NCBI GenBank assembly: GCA_965224065.1
Contig: CBDCYF010000005.1
Location: forward strand, 1,302,001-1,366,000
Origin: JAOTZA01 sp965224065
Lineage (GTDB): Bacteria > Acidobacteriota > Thermoanaerobaculia > Multivoradales > JAHEKO01
Length of the DNA stretch: 64,000 nt
Direction: 5' to 3'
Shown: in pieces, positions 35,006 to 43,083 of the stretch
Numbering within the stretch: the stretch's first letter is position 1
Layout of the letters: each line of letters starts with the position of its first letter
Translations under genes and position numbers: made by a program
The notes under the pieces: model-generated
Told to the model about the DNA's origin: nothing
Databases searched by the model: none
Seen by the model: the letters and a program-made list of their open reading frames with translations, nothing else

Positions 35006-36510
35006 ACGGCCGGCGAAACGTGATCCCGACGCGGGCCTGCTTCACTCTGGCGGTGCTCTTCTGGCTGGGCTCGACGCTCGCGGCAGCCGAGACGGCTCCC
35101 GGCCCGGCTGATGACCCGCCGATCGCCGCTGCCATCGAGCTTTTTGATCTCTGGGCCGAAGAGCGCTTGGCCCACCAGCATATTCCGGGCGTTTCGATCG
35201 GCCTGGTTCACGACCAGGAGCTGGTTTGGGCGGAGGGCTATGGCTTCGCCGACCTCGAAAGCCGCACACCGGCGACGCCGGAGACCCTCTACCGCTTGGG
35301 ATCGATCACCAAGCTCTTTACCGCCACCGCGGTCCTGCAGCTTCGCGACGCCGCCAAGCTCACTCTGGACGACCCGGTGGTGAAACACCTCCCCTGGTTC
35401 AGCGTCCAAACCGACTTCGAAGGCGACGGTCCGATCACCGTGCGTCAGCTCCTGACTCACACCTCGGGCCTGCCGAGGGAGGCGGCGTTTCCCTACTGGA
35501 CGACCCACGAGTTCCCAACGTCCGAGGACGTGCGCAAAGCTCTCCCGGGCCAGCAAGCCGTCTTTGGTCCGGCGCGCCGCTACAAGTACTCCAACCTGGG
35601 GATGGGCCTCCTGGGTGAGATCGTCGGGGCGGTCTCGGGGCAGACCTATGCCGACTATGTGCGCGACCACATCTTACTGCCGCTCGGCATGAACGACTCG
35701 ACCGCCGCGCCGACCGAAGCGCACCACAAGCGACGAGCGACGTCTTACATGCGCCGGCTCCCCGACGGCAGTCGACCCGTTTTCGACTACTACGACACCC
35801 GGGCGCTGGCTCCCGCCGCAAACCTGGTCTCGAGTGTCCGCGACCTGGCCGAGTTCGCCAAACTGCAATTCCGTACCGACTCGGGGCAGCCGGTCGGCGG
35901 CGCGCAGATCCTCGCCCCAGTGACGGTGCGTGAGATGCACCGGCCCCACTGGGTCTACGAGAGCTGGCGCGGTGGCCGCGGACTCGGCTTCAGCGTCTCG
36001 CGGCGCAACGGCAAGACCGTCGTTTCGCACGGCGGCTGGATCGGTGGCAACCGCACCCACCTGCTGCTGGTGCCGAGCGAGAAGATCGCGGTGATCGCGA
36101 TGGTCAACGCCGACGACGCCAGCCCGTCGGGCTTCAGCTACGAGGCCTATGACGTCATCGGCACAGCGATCGTCAACGCCGCCAAGACGACAAAAGAGCC
36201 AACCACACCCAAGCGGCCCCACCCGGAGTGGCAGCGATACGTCGGCGTCTATACCGACCCCTGGCACTGGGAGTATCGGGTATTGGTCCTGGACGGCGAG
36301 CTGGTGTTCTACGAGCACAACTACCCGCCCGAGGACGACGCCGAAAGCTCACTCACCCGGCTCGAGCCACGCCCCGACCTCGGCCCCCACACCTTCCGCA
36401 TGGCCGACGGCGAGCTGATCGTGTTCGAGCTCGACGACGAGGGCCGCGTCGAGCGCATCCGGCGGCGGTACGAGTACTTGACGCCGGTGGCGCCCAAAAA
36501 CGCCGGTTGA
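35002..36510 (+). CDS. Secreted serine beta-lactamase-fold hydrolase (class C/DD-peptidase-like)
   Basis: The 502-residue product overlaps the preceding deacylase gene by ATGA. A signal peptide ends near residue 28 (TLAAA). The catalytic SxxK is S101ITK, the second motif is KYSN and the third is SHGG, all intact. Residues ~400-502 (EWQRYVGVYTDPWHWEYRVL onward) resemble the beta-barrel tail that follows many such hydrolases. Family members act as DD-peptidases, D-aminopeptidases or esterases. Next to a D-aminoacylase-like gene, hydrolysis of D-amino-acid peptides from cell wall is a reasonable inference. Confidence 0.88.
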   Translation: MNGRRNVIPTRACFTLAVLFWLGSTLAAAETAPGPADDPPIAAAIELFDLWAEERLAHQHIPGVSIGLVHDQELVWAEGYGFADLESRTPATPETLYRLGSITKLFTATAVLQLRDAAKLTLDDPVVKHLPWFSVQTDFEGDGPITVRQLLTHTSGLPREAAFPYWTTHEFPTSEDVRKALPGQQAVFGPARRYKYSNLGMGLLGEIVGAVSGQTYADYVRDHILLPLGMNDSTAAPTEAHHKRRATSYMRRLPDGSRPVFDYYDTRALAPAANLVSSVRDLAEFAKLQFRTDSGQPVGGAQILAPVTVREMHRPHWVYESWRGGRGLGFSVSRRNGKTVVSHGGWIGGNRTHLLLVPSEKIAVIAMVNADDASPSGFSYEAYDVIGTAIVNAAKTTKEPTTPKRPHPEWQRYVGVYTDPWHWEYRVLVLDGELVFYEHNYPPEDDAESSLTRLEPRPDLGPHTFRMADGELIVFELDDEGRVERIRRRYEYLTPVAPKNAG

Positions 36511-36517
36511 AACGCTG

Positions 36518-36544
36518 CGGGCGGGGGCAAGCCCCGCCCCTACA
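36518..36544 (-). repeat. Dispersed 27-bp palindromic repeat (family A), copy 2
   Basis: This is the exact reverse complement of the 27 bases at 11221-11247. It lies 8 bp after the serine hydrolase stop codon, so it may also end transcripts or protect 3' ends. Confidence 0.85.
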
Positions 36545-36900
36545 CGGTCTGTCGGCGACCTCATGAGGCGTGCGAGGGCGAGCGCTCGGCCTTCCAGCAG
36601 TAGAGGCAGGAACGACTTTTTCGAGCCCGGTGCGAAGACAGTAGAGCTCGCGGCTCGGGCGGGAGCTCCGCCAGGGACGTTTGACCGAGCGCCTGGCCAT
36701 GATTGCCGGAGTCAGGGACCGATCCGGCGCGAGGGAAACCGAGGCGCGTGCTTTCGCTCCCCGCTACATCGAGACCCAACTGCCGAGGCCTGGAGTCCGA
36801 GTGGCGCGCGCCGTTCCCTGGGGAGCTCCGCCCGAGCCGCGGCCAGCACGACCGGCACAGGTGCGGCCGCTTCAGGGGGGCCGGGGCGTATACTGCCGCG
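36545..36900. other. Gene-free spacer upstream of lysA with two inverted palindromic arms
   Basis: No convincing gene is seen in this spacer. Two near-identical arms in opposite orientation lie at 36649-36677 and 36815-36842 (GGCTCGGGCGG-AGCTCC..CAGGGA), about 137 bp apart. Each is itself palindromic around AGCTCC. They could fold the intervening RNA into a long stem, mark a small non-autonomous element, or belong to an unrecognised leader RNA of lysA. I see no lysine riboswitch features. Confidence 0.55.
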
Positions 36901-38286
36901 ATGCAGGGCTTCACCTGGGAGGGGGGCGTGCTTCACGCCGAATCGGTGCCGCTGCCCGAGATCGCCGAGGCCGCAGGCACACCCACCTATGTGTACTCCG
37001 CCGGCTCCATCCGCGCCGGCTACCGGCGGCTCGAGAAAGCCTTTGCGCCGCTCGACGCGCGGCTCCACTACGCGGTCAAATCGAGCCCCAACCTGCATCT
37101 GTGCCGGTTGCTCTGCGAGCTCGGAGCGGGAATGGACGTGGTCTCGGGCGGCGAGATGGAGCGCGCCTGGCTGGCCGGAGCCCCGATGGCGGACATCGTC
37201 TTTGCCGGGGTCGGCAAGACCGACGCCGAGATCCGCGCCGCCCTCGACGGCCGGTTTTCGCTCGCCGCAGACGCCGCCGAGACGCTAGGGGCGCCGGACC
37301 CGGCGGCACGGGGCTGCGTGGGGCTGTTCAACGTCGAGTCCGAGAGCGAGCTCGAGAGCATCTCGCGACTGGGGCGCGAGCTGGGTGTCCGGCCGCGAGC
37401 GTGTCTGCGGGTCAACCCCGACGTCGACCCCCACACGCACGAGTACACCACCACCGGCAAGGAAGAAAACAAGTTCGGCATCGACGCCGACCGGATCGTC
37501 GAGCTATACACCCGCTGGTCGGACGACCCGGGCATCGAGCTGGTGGGGTTTCACGTCCACATCGGCTCGCCGGTGCCGCTGGTCGAGCCCTACGCCGAGG
37601 CGGTCCGAGTGCTCACGACTCTGATGGACGATCTCGCCGGCCGTGGGATCTGGGTCGAGGTGCTCAACCTGGGTGGCGGCTGGCCGGCCGAGTACAGCGA
37701 GGGCGACGTTCCGCCGCTCGAGGCCTACGCCGAGAGCCTCGTGCCGTTGCTCGAAAAGAGGGTCGATGCCGGCCTCAAGGTCCTGCTCGAGCCGGGCCGC
37801 TCGATCCTCGCCAACTCCGGAGTGCTGCTCAGCCGAGTGCAGCACGTCAAGCGGGGCCGCGCCAAGACCTTTGTCATCTGCGACGGAGGGATGCACACGC
37901 TCATCCGCCCGGCGCTCTATCGCGCTTTCCACTTTGTCTGGCCGGTGGCGTGGGACGGGCCGGCCCCCGCGAAAGTGGAAAAGCCACCGGTCGAGGGCCT
38001 GGAGACTTGCGACCTGGTGGGCCCGATCTGCGAGACCGGTGACTTTCTCGCCCGCGACCGGCTGTTGCCGGAGCTCAAGCGCGGAGATCTGTTGTCGGTG
38101 TTCTCGGCCGGCGCCTACGGGATGTCGATGGCGTCGAACTACAACGACCACGGCCGGCCGGCCGAGGTTCTGGTGGACGGCTCACAAGCACGGTTGATCC
38201 GTGAGCGCGAGCCCTTGTCGGCGCAGCTCGCCGCCGAAGCCGAGTCGCGCGAGCTGCGTTCGGCCCGGCGGCTGGCACAGGCGTGA
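36901..38286 (+). CDS. lysA: Diaminopimelate decarboxylase
   Basis: LysA is a PLP enzyme converting meso-diaminopimelate to L-lysine. The 461-residue protein has the PLP lysine K60 in HYAVKSSPN and the fold-III phosphate-binding loop NLGGGWP. It also has the lysA signature GPICETGDFLA and the C-terminal SAGAYGMSMASNYND. GFHVHIGS and KVLLEPGRS complete the active site. The ATG at 36901 is the first residue of the conserved N terminus. In its usual role it serves lysine synthesis. Here it sits among cell-wall salvage genes, so using DAP released from muropeptides is possible. Its stop overlaps the next gene's GTG. Confidence 0.96.
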   Translation: MQGFTWEGGVLHAESVPLPEIAEAAGTPTYVYSAGSIRAGYRRLEKAFAPLDARLHYAVKSSPNLHLCRLLCELGAGMDVVSGGEMERAWLAGAPMADIVFAGVGKTDAEIRAALDGRFSLAADAAETLGAPDPAARGCVGLFNVESESELESISRLGRELGVRPRACLRVNPDVDPHTHEYTTTGKEENKFGIDADRIVELYTRWSDDPGIELVGFHVHIGSPVPLVEPYAEAVRVLTTLMDDLAGRGIWVEVLNLGGGWPAEYSEGDVPPLEAYAESLVPLLEKRVDAGLKVLLEPGRSILANSGVLLSRVQHVKRGRAKTFVICDGGMHTLIRPALYRAFHFVWPVAWDGPAPAKVEKPPVEGLETCDLVGPICETGDFLARDRLLPELKRGDLLSVFSAGAYGMSMASNYNDHGRPAEVLVDGSQARLIREREPLSAQLAAEAESRELRSARRLAQA

Positions 38287-39524
38287 TCGACCGGCGCGGT
38301 CGGGCGACTCTGTCGCGGACGGCGATCGGGGTGCTCGTTGCGTTCCTCGCCGTCGCCGTCGAATCGTGTAGCCGGAGCGAGGACCCCATGCGAAGCATCC
38401 TGGAATCCCATCCCGGCCTCGCCCCGGTCCTCGACAGATCCCGCGAGCACCGACTCCAGGCGGTTCTGGGGTTGATCGAGGAAGACGCCGATGGCCGGCG
38501 GACCCTGGTGCAGCACGGCTACCGGCTGGGCAAGGAGTACTTTTACCCGGCCAGCACGGTCAAGCTCTTTGCGGCTACGGCGGCGCTCGAGGCCCTGGCC
38601 GATCTGCGGCGGGAGACCGGTCTCGGGATCGACGCCGATACCCCGCTCATCTACCATCCGCTGTTCTCGGACGAAGTCGAGGAATCCGCCGACCCGTCCA
38701 ATCTCGCCGGTGGAAAAATCTCCGTCCGCCATGAGATCCGCAAGCTCTTTCTGGTCTCGGACAACCAGGCCTTCAACCGGCTCTACGAGCTGGTTGGGCA
38801 GTCGGGCCTGGCCGCTTCGCTGGCGCGGGCCGGGCTGGAGGAGGCCCGCGTCGTCCATCGGCTCTCGGAGCGCCGCACCGCCGGCGAAAACCGCAAGTCA
38901 CCGCGAATCGACTTTCTGGGCGCAGAATTCACTCACACCCTCGGCTTCCGGTCGAGCGGCGCGCTGCCGCAGGTCGATCGACCCGCCGGGCTCACGGTCG
39001 GTCGCGGCTACCGTTCGGACGGAGAGCTGGTCGAGACGCCGATGGATTTCTCGCGCAAGAACCACGTCTCGCTTGCCGACTTGCAGCGGGGCCTGTGCAT
39101 GGTGGTCGCCCCCGGGGTCGGCTGCGGCGGGCCCGGGTTCGATCTTTCGCCCAACGATCGTGAGCTGCTGCTGGAGGCGATGCGCCAGTACCCCGGACAA
39201 TCCGACAACCCGGTCTACGATTCCGCACAGTACCCCGACGACTACGTCAAGTTCCTGCTTCCGGGGCTGCGCAAAGTCGTGCCCGACGACCGCCTCGAGA
39301 TCTACAACAAGGTCGGTCAAGCCTACGGCTTCTCCACCGAGAACGCGTGGGTGGTCGACCGCGAGACGGGCCGGTCTTTTTTCCTCGCTGCCACCCTCTA
39401 CACCAACGAGGACGGCATCCTGAACGACGACCAGTACGAGTATGAGGACGTGGCCCTCCCGTTCCTCGCCGATCTCGGCGAAGCAGTGGCGCGGCACCTC
39501 TGGGATCAACCGAAGAACAAATAG
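38283..39524 (+). CDS. Serine beta-lactamase/transpeptidase-like hydrolase (class A-like)
   Basis: The 413-residue protein starts at GTG 38283, overlapping the lysA stop. The N terminus is hydrophobic with a Cys (VAVESC) that does not fit a lipobox well. The class A motifs are present: S91TVK (nucleophile and Lys), SDN in LFLVSDNQAFNRL, and KVG in IYNKVGQAYG at the KTG position. A long insertion (about 170-330) separates SDN from KVG, unlike compact beta-lactamases. A cell-wall peptidase or esterase role is more likely than antibiotic resistance. Its 3' end overlaps the convergent SpmA-SpmB-like gene by 19 bp. Confidence 0.83.
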   Translation: MIDRRGRATLSRTAIGVLVAFLAVAVESCSRSEDPMRSILESHPGLAPVLDRSREHRLQAVLGLIEEDADGRRTLVQHGYRLGKEYFYPASTVKLFAATAALEALADLRRETGLGIDADTPLIYHPLFSDEVEESADPSNLAGGKISVRHEIRKLFLVSDNQAFNRLYELVGQSGLAASLARAGLEEARVVHRLSERRTAGENRKSPRIDFLGAEFTHTLGFRSSGALPQVDRPAGLTVGRGYRSDGELVETPMDFSRKNHVSLADLQRGLCMVVAPGVGCGGPGFDLSPNDRELLLEAMRQYPGQSDNPVYDSAQYPDDYVKFLLPGLRKVVPDDRLEIYNKVGQAYGFSTENAWVVDRETGRSFFLAATLYTNEDGILNDDQYEYEDVALPFLADLGEAVARHLWDQPKNK

Positions 39525-40735
39525 CTGATCAGAATCGCCGCGATGATGCCGGCGGAGTCGGCCGCCAGGCCGCAGCCCACGGCGTGGCGGGTGCGCCGGA
39601 TCCCAACCGAGCCGAAGTAGACCGCCAGAACATAGAAGGTGGTCTCGGTCGAGCCCTGGATCACGCTCACCAGCCGGCCGGTAAACGAGTCGGCCCCGTG
39701 GGTCTCCATCGCCTCGATCATCAGGCCGCGGGCGCCGCTGCCCGAGAGTGGCCGCATCAGCGCGGTGGGCAGCCCCTCCACCCAGCGCGTGTCGAGACCC
39801 AACCGCTCGACCCCGAGGCGCACGCCGTCGAGCAGCAGGTCAAAGGCGCCGCTGGCCCGGAAGACGCCGATGGCCACCAGCATCGCGACCAGATAGGGAA
39901 TGATCCCGACCGCCACCTGAAAACCGCCCTTGGCGCCTTCCACAAAGGTCTCGTAGACCGGCTGTCTGCGCCAGGCCGCCAGCCCGAGAAAGAGCACGAT
40001 GACGCCGAAGATCAGAAAGTTCGACACCAGCGACGACTGCCGTTCCATCACCTCCCGCTCGAGGCTCGAGAAGTAGACCACCATCCCGGCGACCAGCGCG
40101 GTCATGCCGCCGAGATAGGCCAGTACCACCGGCTCGAAGAGCTTGATCTTCTGGACCGCCGCCGCCGCCAGCAGGCCGACCAGGGTGCTGCAGAAGGTGG
40201 CGATCAGGATCGGGATAAAGATGTCGGTCGGGTCGGCCGCCCCGAGCTGTTCGCGGTAGACAAAGATCGTCGCCGGGATGAGCTGCACCGCCGAGGTGTT
40301 CACCACCAGAAAGAGAACCTGCTCGTCGGTGGCCCGGTCGGGCTCGGGGTTGAGGGTCTGGAGCTCCTTCATCGCCTTCAGGCCCAGCGGGGTCGCGGCG
40401 TTGTCCAGACCGAGCATGTTGGCCGCCATGTTCATGACGATCGAGCCCATCGCCGGGTGACCCTCGGGGATTCCGGGAAACAGACGGCGCAACAGGGGGG
40501 CAAAGCCACGCGCCAGCAGATCCACCGCCCCGCCCTTCTCCCCCAGCCGCATCACCCCCAGCCACAGACACATCACCGCGGTCAGACCGAGCGCGATCGT
40601 AAAGCCGGTCTTGGCCATCTCGAACGCCGCCTGGACCAGCGCCGCCCAGATCTCGGACTCGCCGAGAAAAAGCCATCGCCCGAGCGCCGCCAGAAAGGCG
40701 ATGAAGAAAAACCCCCCCCAGATCTTGTTCAGCAC
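39506..40735 (-). CDS. SpmA-SpmB fusion / nucleoside recognition (Gate) domain membrane protein
   Basis: The 409-residue membrane protein contains two halves. Residues 1-~200 match SpmA (WGGFFFIAFLAAL, PAMGSIVMNMAANMLGLDNAATP, VVNTSAVQLIPATIFVYR). Residues ~235-409 match SpmB (GAKGGFQVAVGIIPYLVAMLVAIG, ALMRPLSGSGARGLM, GSTETTFYVLAVYFGSVGIRRTRHA). In Bacillus the two are separate and needed for spore core dehydration. Fusions occur in many non-sporulating bacteria, where the transported substrate is unknown. It is divergent from murQ across a 132-bp spacer. Confidence 0.9.
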   Translation of the reverse strand: MLNKIWGGFFFIAFLAALGRWLFLGESEIWAALVQAAFEMAKTGFTIALGLTAVMCLWLGVMRLGEKGGAVDLLARGFAPLLRRLFPGIPEGHPAMGSIVMNMAANMLGLDNAATPLGLKAMKELQTLNPEPDRATDEQVLFLVVNTSAVQLIPATIFVYREQLGAADPTDIFIPILIATFCSTLVGLLAAAAVQKIKLFEPVVLAYLGGMTALVAGMVVYFSSLEREVMERQSSLVSNFLIFGVIVLFLGLAAWRRQPVYETFVEGAKGGFQVAVGIIPYLVAMLVAIGVFRASGAFDLLLDGVRLGVERLGLDTRWVEGLPTALMRPLSGSGARGLMIEAMETHGADSFTGRLVSVIQGSTETTFYVLAVYFGSVGIRRTRHAVGCGLAADSAGIIAAILISYLFFG

Positions 40736-40867
40736 GGCTCCGAGCCTCTCATCGCTCGAGCACCGTCCGGCCCCAGCTCGTCATCCGGCCAAACGCTAGC
40801 ACGCGCCGTGAGCCCGTCGTTCCGGGGGCTACAATCGAGCTTTGTTCGGCATCCGAGCGAGAGATCC

Positions 40868-41815
40868 ATGATGGCGCGAGAACCCGGCAAAAAAGCCGAC
40901 GACGAATCGACTGCTCCCCGGTGGCGCACGCTGACCACCGAGGCACGGCACCCCAAAAGCGCCGATTTGGACGAGATGGAAGGCGAGGGCGTGGTGGGAC
41001 TTCTGATCGGCGAGGACCGGCAAGGGCTCGAGAGCCTCATGACGCACTCGGGCGAGATCGCCCGCGCCGCCGCCTGGTTCTCGGAGACGCTCGAATCGGG
41101 GGGAGACGTGGTGTTTGCCGGCGCCGGGACCAGCGGCCGGCTCGGAGTGATCGAGGCGGCCGAGTGTCCGCCGACCTTTGGCACCGACCCCAAGCGGGTT
41201 CGCGCCGTGATCGCCGGGGGACCCGAAGCCGTCTTCGAATCGCGAGAGGGGGCCGAGGATCGCGCGGATGAAGGCCGACGCGCCGCCGGTGAGCTGCGGC
41301 ACGGAGACCTCCTCATCGGGCTTTCCGCCAGCTCGGTGACGCCGTATGTGGGCGGCGCCCTCACGGCGGCTCGCGAGCGCGGCGCGCGCACGATCCTGGT
41401 GACATGCGCCGGCCCGCAGACGCTCGAAGAGGCGTCGGTGCCGACTGCGGACCTGGTGCTGGCCCTCGATACGGGACCGGAGATCTTGACCGGATCGACC
41501 CGGCTCAAGGCCGGCTCGGCGACCAAGGCGGCGCTCAACGCCATCACGACCACCGCCATGGTGCTCTCGGGAAAGGTCTACGAGAACCTGATGGTGGATC
41601 TGCTCCCCGGCTCCGGCAAGCTGCAGGATCGAGCGGTGCGCATCGTCGAAGCCGCCGGCCGGGTGCCCGCAGCGGAGGCCGAGCGGCTGCACCGCCAAGC
41701 CGATGGCGAGGTCAAGACGGCGATCGTGATGGCGCGACGCGGGATCCGGGCCGAGGAGGCCCGAGAACGTCTGGAGGCGTCGGGGGGCAGGGTGCGGCGG
41801 GCGCTCGAAGGCTAG
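40868..41815 (+). CDS. murQ: N-acetylmuramic acid 6-phosphate etherase
   Basis: MurQ cleaves the lactyl ether of MurNAc-6-phosphate to give GlcNAc-6-phosphate and D-lactate. The 315-residue SIS-fold protein carries GAGTSGRLGVIEAAECPPTFG, whose Glu corresponds to E. coli Glu83. EGAEDRADEG holds the Glu114 equivalent, and GLSASSVTPYV and TGSTRLKAGSATKAALN complete the sugar-phosphate site. Two adjacent ATGs (40868, 40871) are possible starts. No MurR regulator or phosphotransferase MurP is nearby, so the substrate would come from a kinase such as that at 18483. The stop shares CTAG with the convergent dehydrogenase gene. Confidence 0.95.
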   Translation: MMAREPGKKADDESTAPRWRTLTTEARHPKSADLDEMEGEGVVGLLIGEDRQGLESLMTHSGEIARAAAWFSETLESGGDVVFAGAGTSGRLGVIEAAECPPTFGTDPKRVRAVIAGGPEAVFESREGAEDRADEGRRAAGELRHGDLLIGLSASSVTPYVGGALTAARERGARTILVTCAGPQTLEEASVPTADLVLALDTGPEILTGSTRLKAGSATKAALNAITTTAMVLSGKVYENLMVDLLPGSGKLQDRAVRIVEAAGRVPAAEAERLHRQADGEVKTAIVMARRGIRAEEARERLEASGGRVRRALEG

Positions 41816-42810
41816 CCTGCTCGAGCCGCCGAAACGTCGAGCATGGTTCGCAGGCCGGGCGCGGCGCGGACGACCCTCGGAATCGAATCGGCGATGACAT
41901 TGCAGGTCGCCAGGTCTCCGTGGACTCCCCCATCGACCGTCAGATCGATTCGTGGAGTGCCTTCGATCGTCAGCCGGTCCCGGGGCGACTCTTCCCCCAC
42001 CGCCGCCACAAAGGTCAACACGATCTTCTCGACACCGCCGACAGATCCCCGCGCCACCTGCTTGACCCCGCTCACTTCACCGGTGTCGATCCGGCCGGCC
42101 GAGGCATCGAGCGGTCTGCGGGCGAGCACCGGCTCGAGCTCGACCTCCACGCCCGATAGCTCCCAGCCCAACGCGGCGGCGATCATGTCCACCGATTCCC
42201 GCAGACCGACGTGACCGACCGTCTCGTTCCGGGCCGCTTCGGCAAACCCGTCGGGTGACAGTCCGGCCCCGACCTTGGTCTGGAACACTCCACGCCGGAT
42301 GCCGGCGTCCATAAACCTCTCGACCCGCACGGCCTCGACGTCCCGACACAGACGGCTGACGGTGGACGGCAGATAGTCCATCAAGAATCCTGGGTTGACG
42401 CCGGTCGACAGAATGGACACACCGGCGCCACGCGCCGCCTCGTCGAGCTCGGCCGCCAGATCCGGCCGAGTCGACCAGGGATAAGAAAGCTCCTCGCACG
42501 TCGTCACGACGTTGGCACCGGCGGCCAGGATGGGCAGCAACTGGGACCGGATCGCTTCGAGGCTCGAGGTCGTGGCCACTACGGCGACATCGGGCTCGGT
42601 CTCCGCCAGCACGGCTTCCGGTTCGGGACGAACAACGATCCCAAGACGTCTGTCCAGCCCGACCACCTCGCCGAGATCTCGGCCTGTTTTCCGGGGATCC
42701 TTGTCAATCGCGCCGACGATCCGGCATCCGTTGCGCCGTTCTAGCTCGCAGGCGATCGCGCACCCGACCGGGCCCAGTCCCAACGTCACGACTTCGATCT
42801 GTGCCGGCAT
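41812..42810 (-). CDS. NAD(P)-dependent 2,4-diaminopentanoate dehydrogenase-like / DapB-like enzyme
   Basis: The 332-residue protein starts at ATG 42810, with GAGGAGGG upstream. The N-terminal Rossmann motif is TLGLGPVGCAIACELERRNG, followed by VVGAIDKDPRK. VNPGFLMDYLPSTVSRLC and GVFQTKVGAGLSPDGFAEA match the family of 2,4-diaminopentanoate dehydrogenase (C-terminal domain PF19328), related to dihydrodipicolinate reductase. The enzyme would oxidise an amine next to a carboxylate or reduce an imine. Substrate unknown, but a diamino acid is likely. It is adjacent to murQ (convergent) and near lysA, so a diaminopimelate-related substrate is a testable guess. Confidence 0.8.
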   Translation of the reverse strand: MPAQIEVVTLGLGPVGCAIACELERRNGCRIVGAIDKDPRKTGRDLGEVVGLDRRLGIVVRPEPEAVLAETEPDVAVVATTSSLEAIRSQLLPILAAGANVVTTCEELSYPWSTRPDLAAELDEAARGAGVSILSTGVNPGFLMDYLPSTVSRLCRDVEAVRVERFMDAGIRRGVFQTKVGAGLSPDGFAEAARNETVGHVGLRESVDMIAAALGWELSGVEVELEPVLARRPLDASAGRIDTGEVSGVKQVARGSVGGVEKIVLTFVAAVGEESPRDRLTIEGTPRIDLTVDGGVHGDLATCNVIADSIPRVVRAAPGLRTMLDVSAARAG

Positions 42811-43083
42811 CTCGAACCCTCCTCTGGCGGCGCCCCCCTGGAGCCCGTTGACACGCCGCCGCGGAGGATATCCGCAAATCCGTGGACGGCCAACCGGCCT
42901 GGCACTCACCCGCCGAGATTCGCCCAAAAACCGGCCAATCTGGTCCCAAACAGGCCCGATTCGGCTCAAAATCGCCACGTTCTGTGACGTTTTGCGCTGC
43001 TTTGGCTCGAATTTTCCGGCCTAATGTCCCACGAGTGTAATGTGCGGCCACCTATGCGGCGGCCGCGGGGACCTCGACACGCA

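Noticed and set aside
36545..36900. Lysine riboswitch upstream of lysA
   Set aside because: I could not find the conserved lysine-riboswitch core elements. The inverted arms do not match it.
38283..39524. Antibiotic-resistance beta-lactamase
   Set aside because: The SxxK, SDN and KxG motifs are present but the long insertion and cell-wall gene context fit a peptidase-like enzyme better.
39584..40867. Long N-terminal extension of the murQ frame
   Set aside because: It overlaps the SpmA-SpmB fusion on the opposite strand. MurQ homology starts only after the ATG at 40868.
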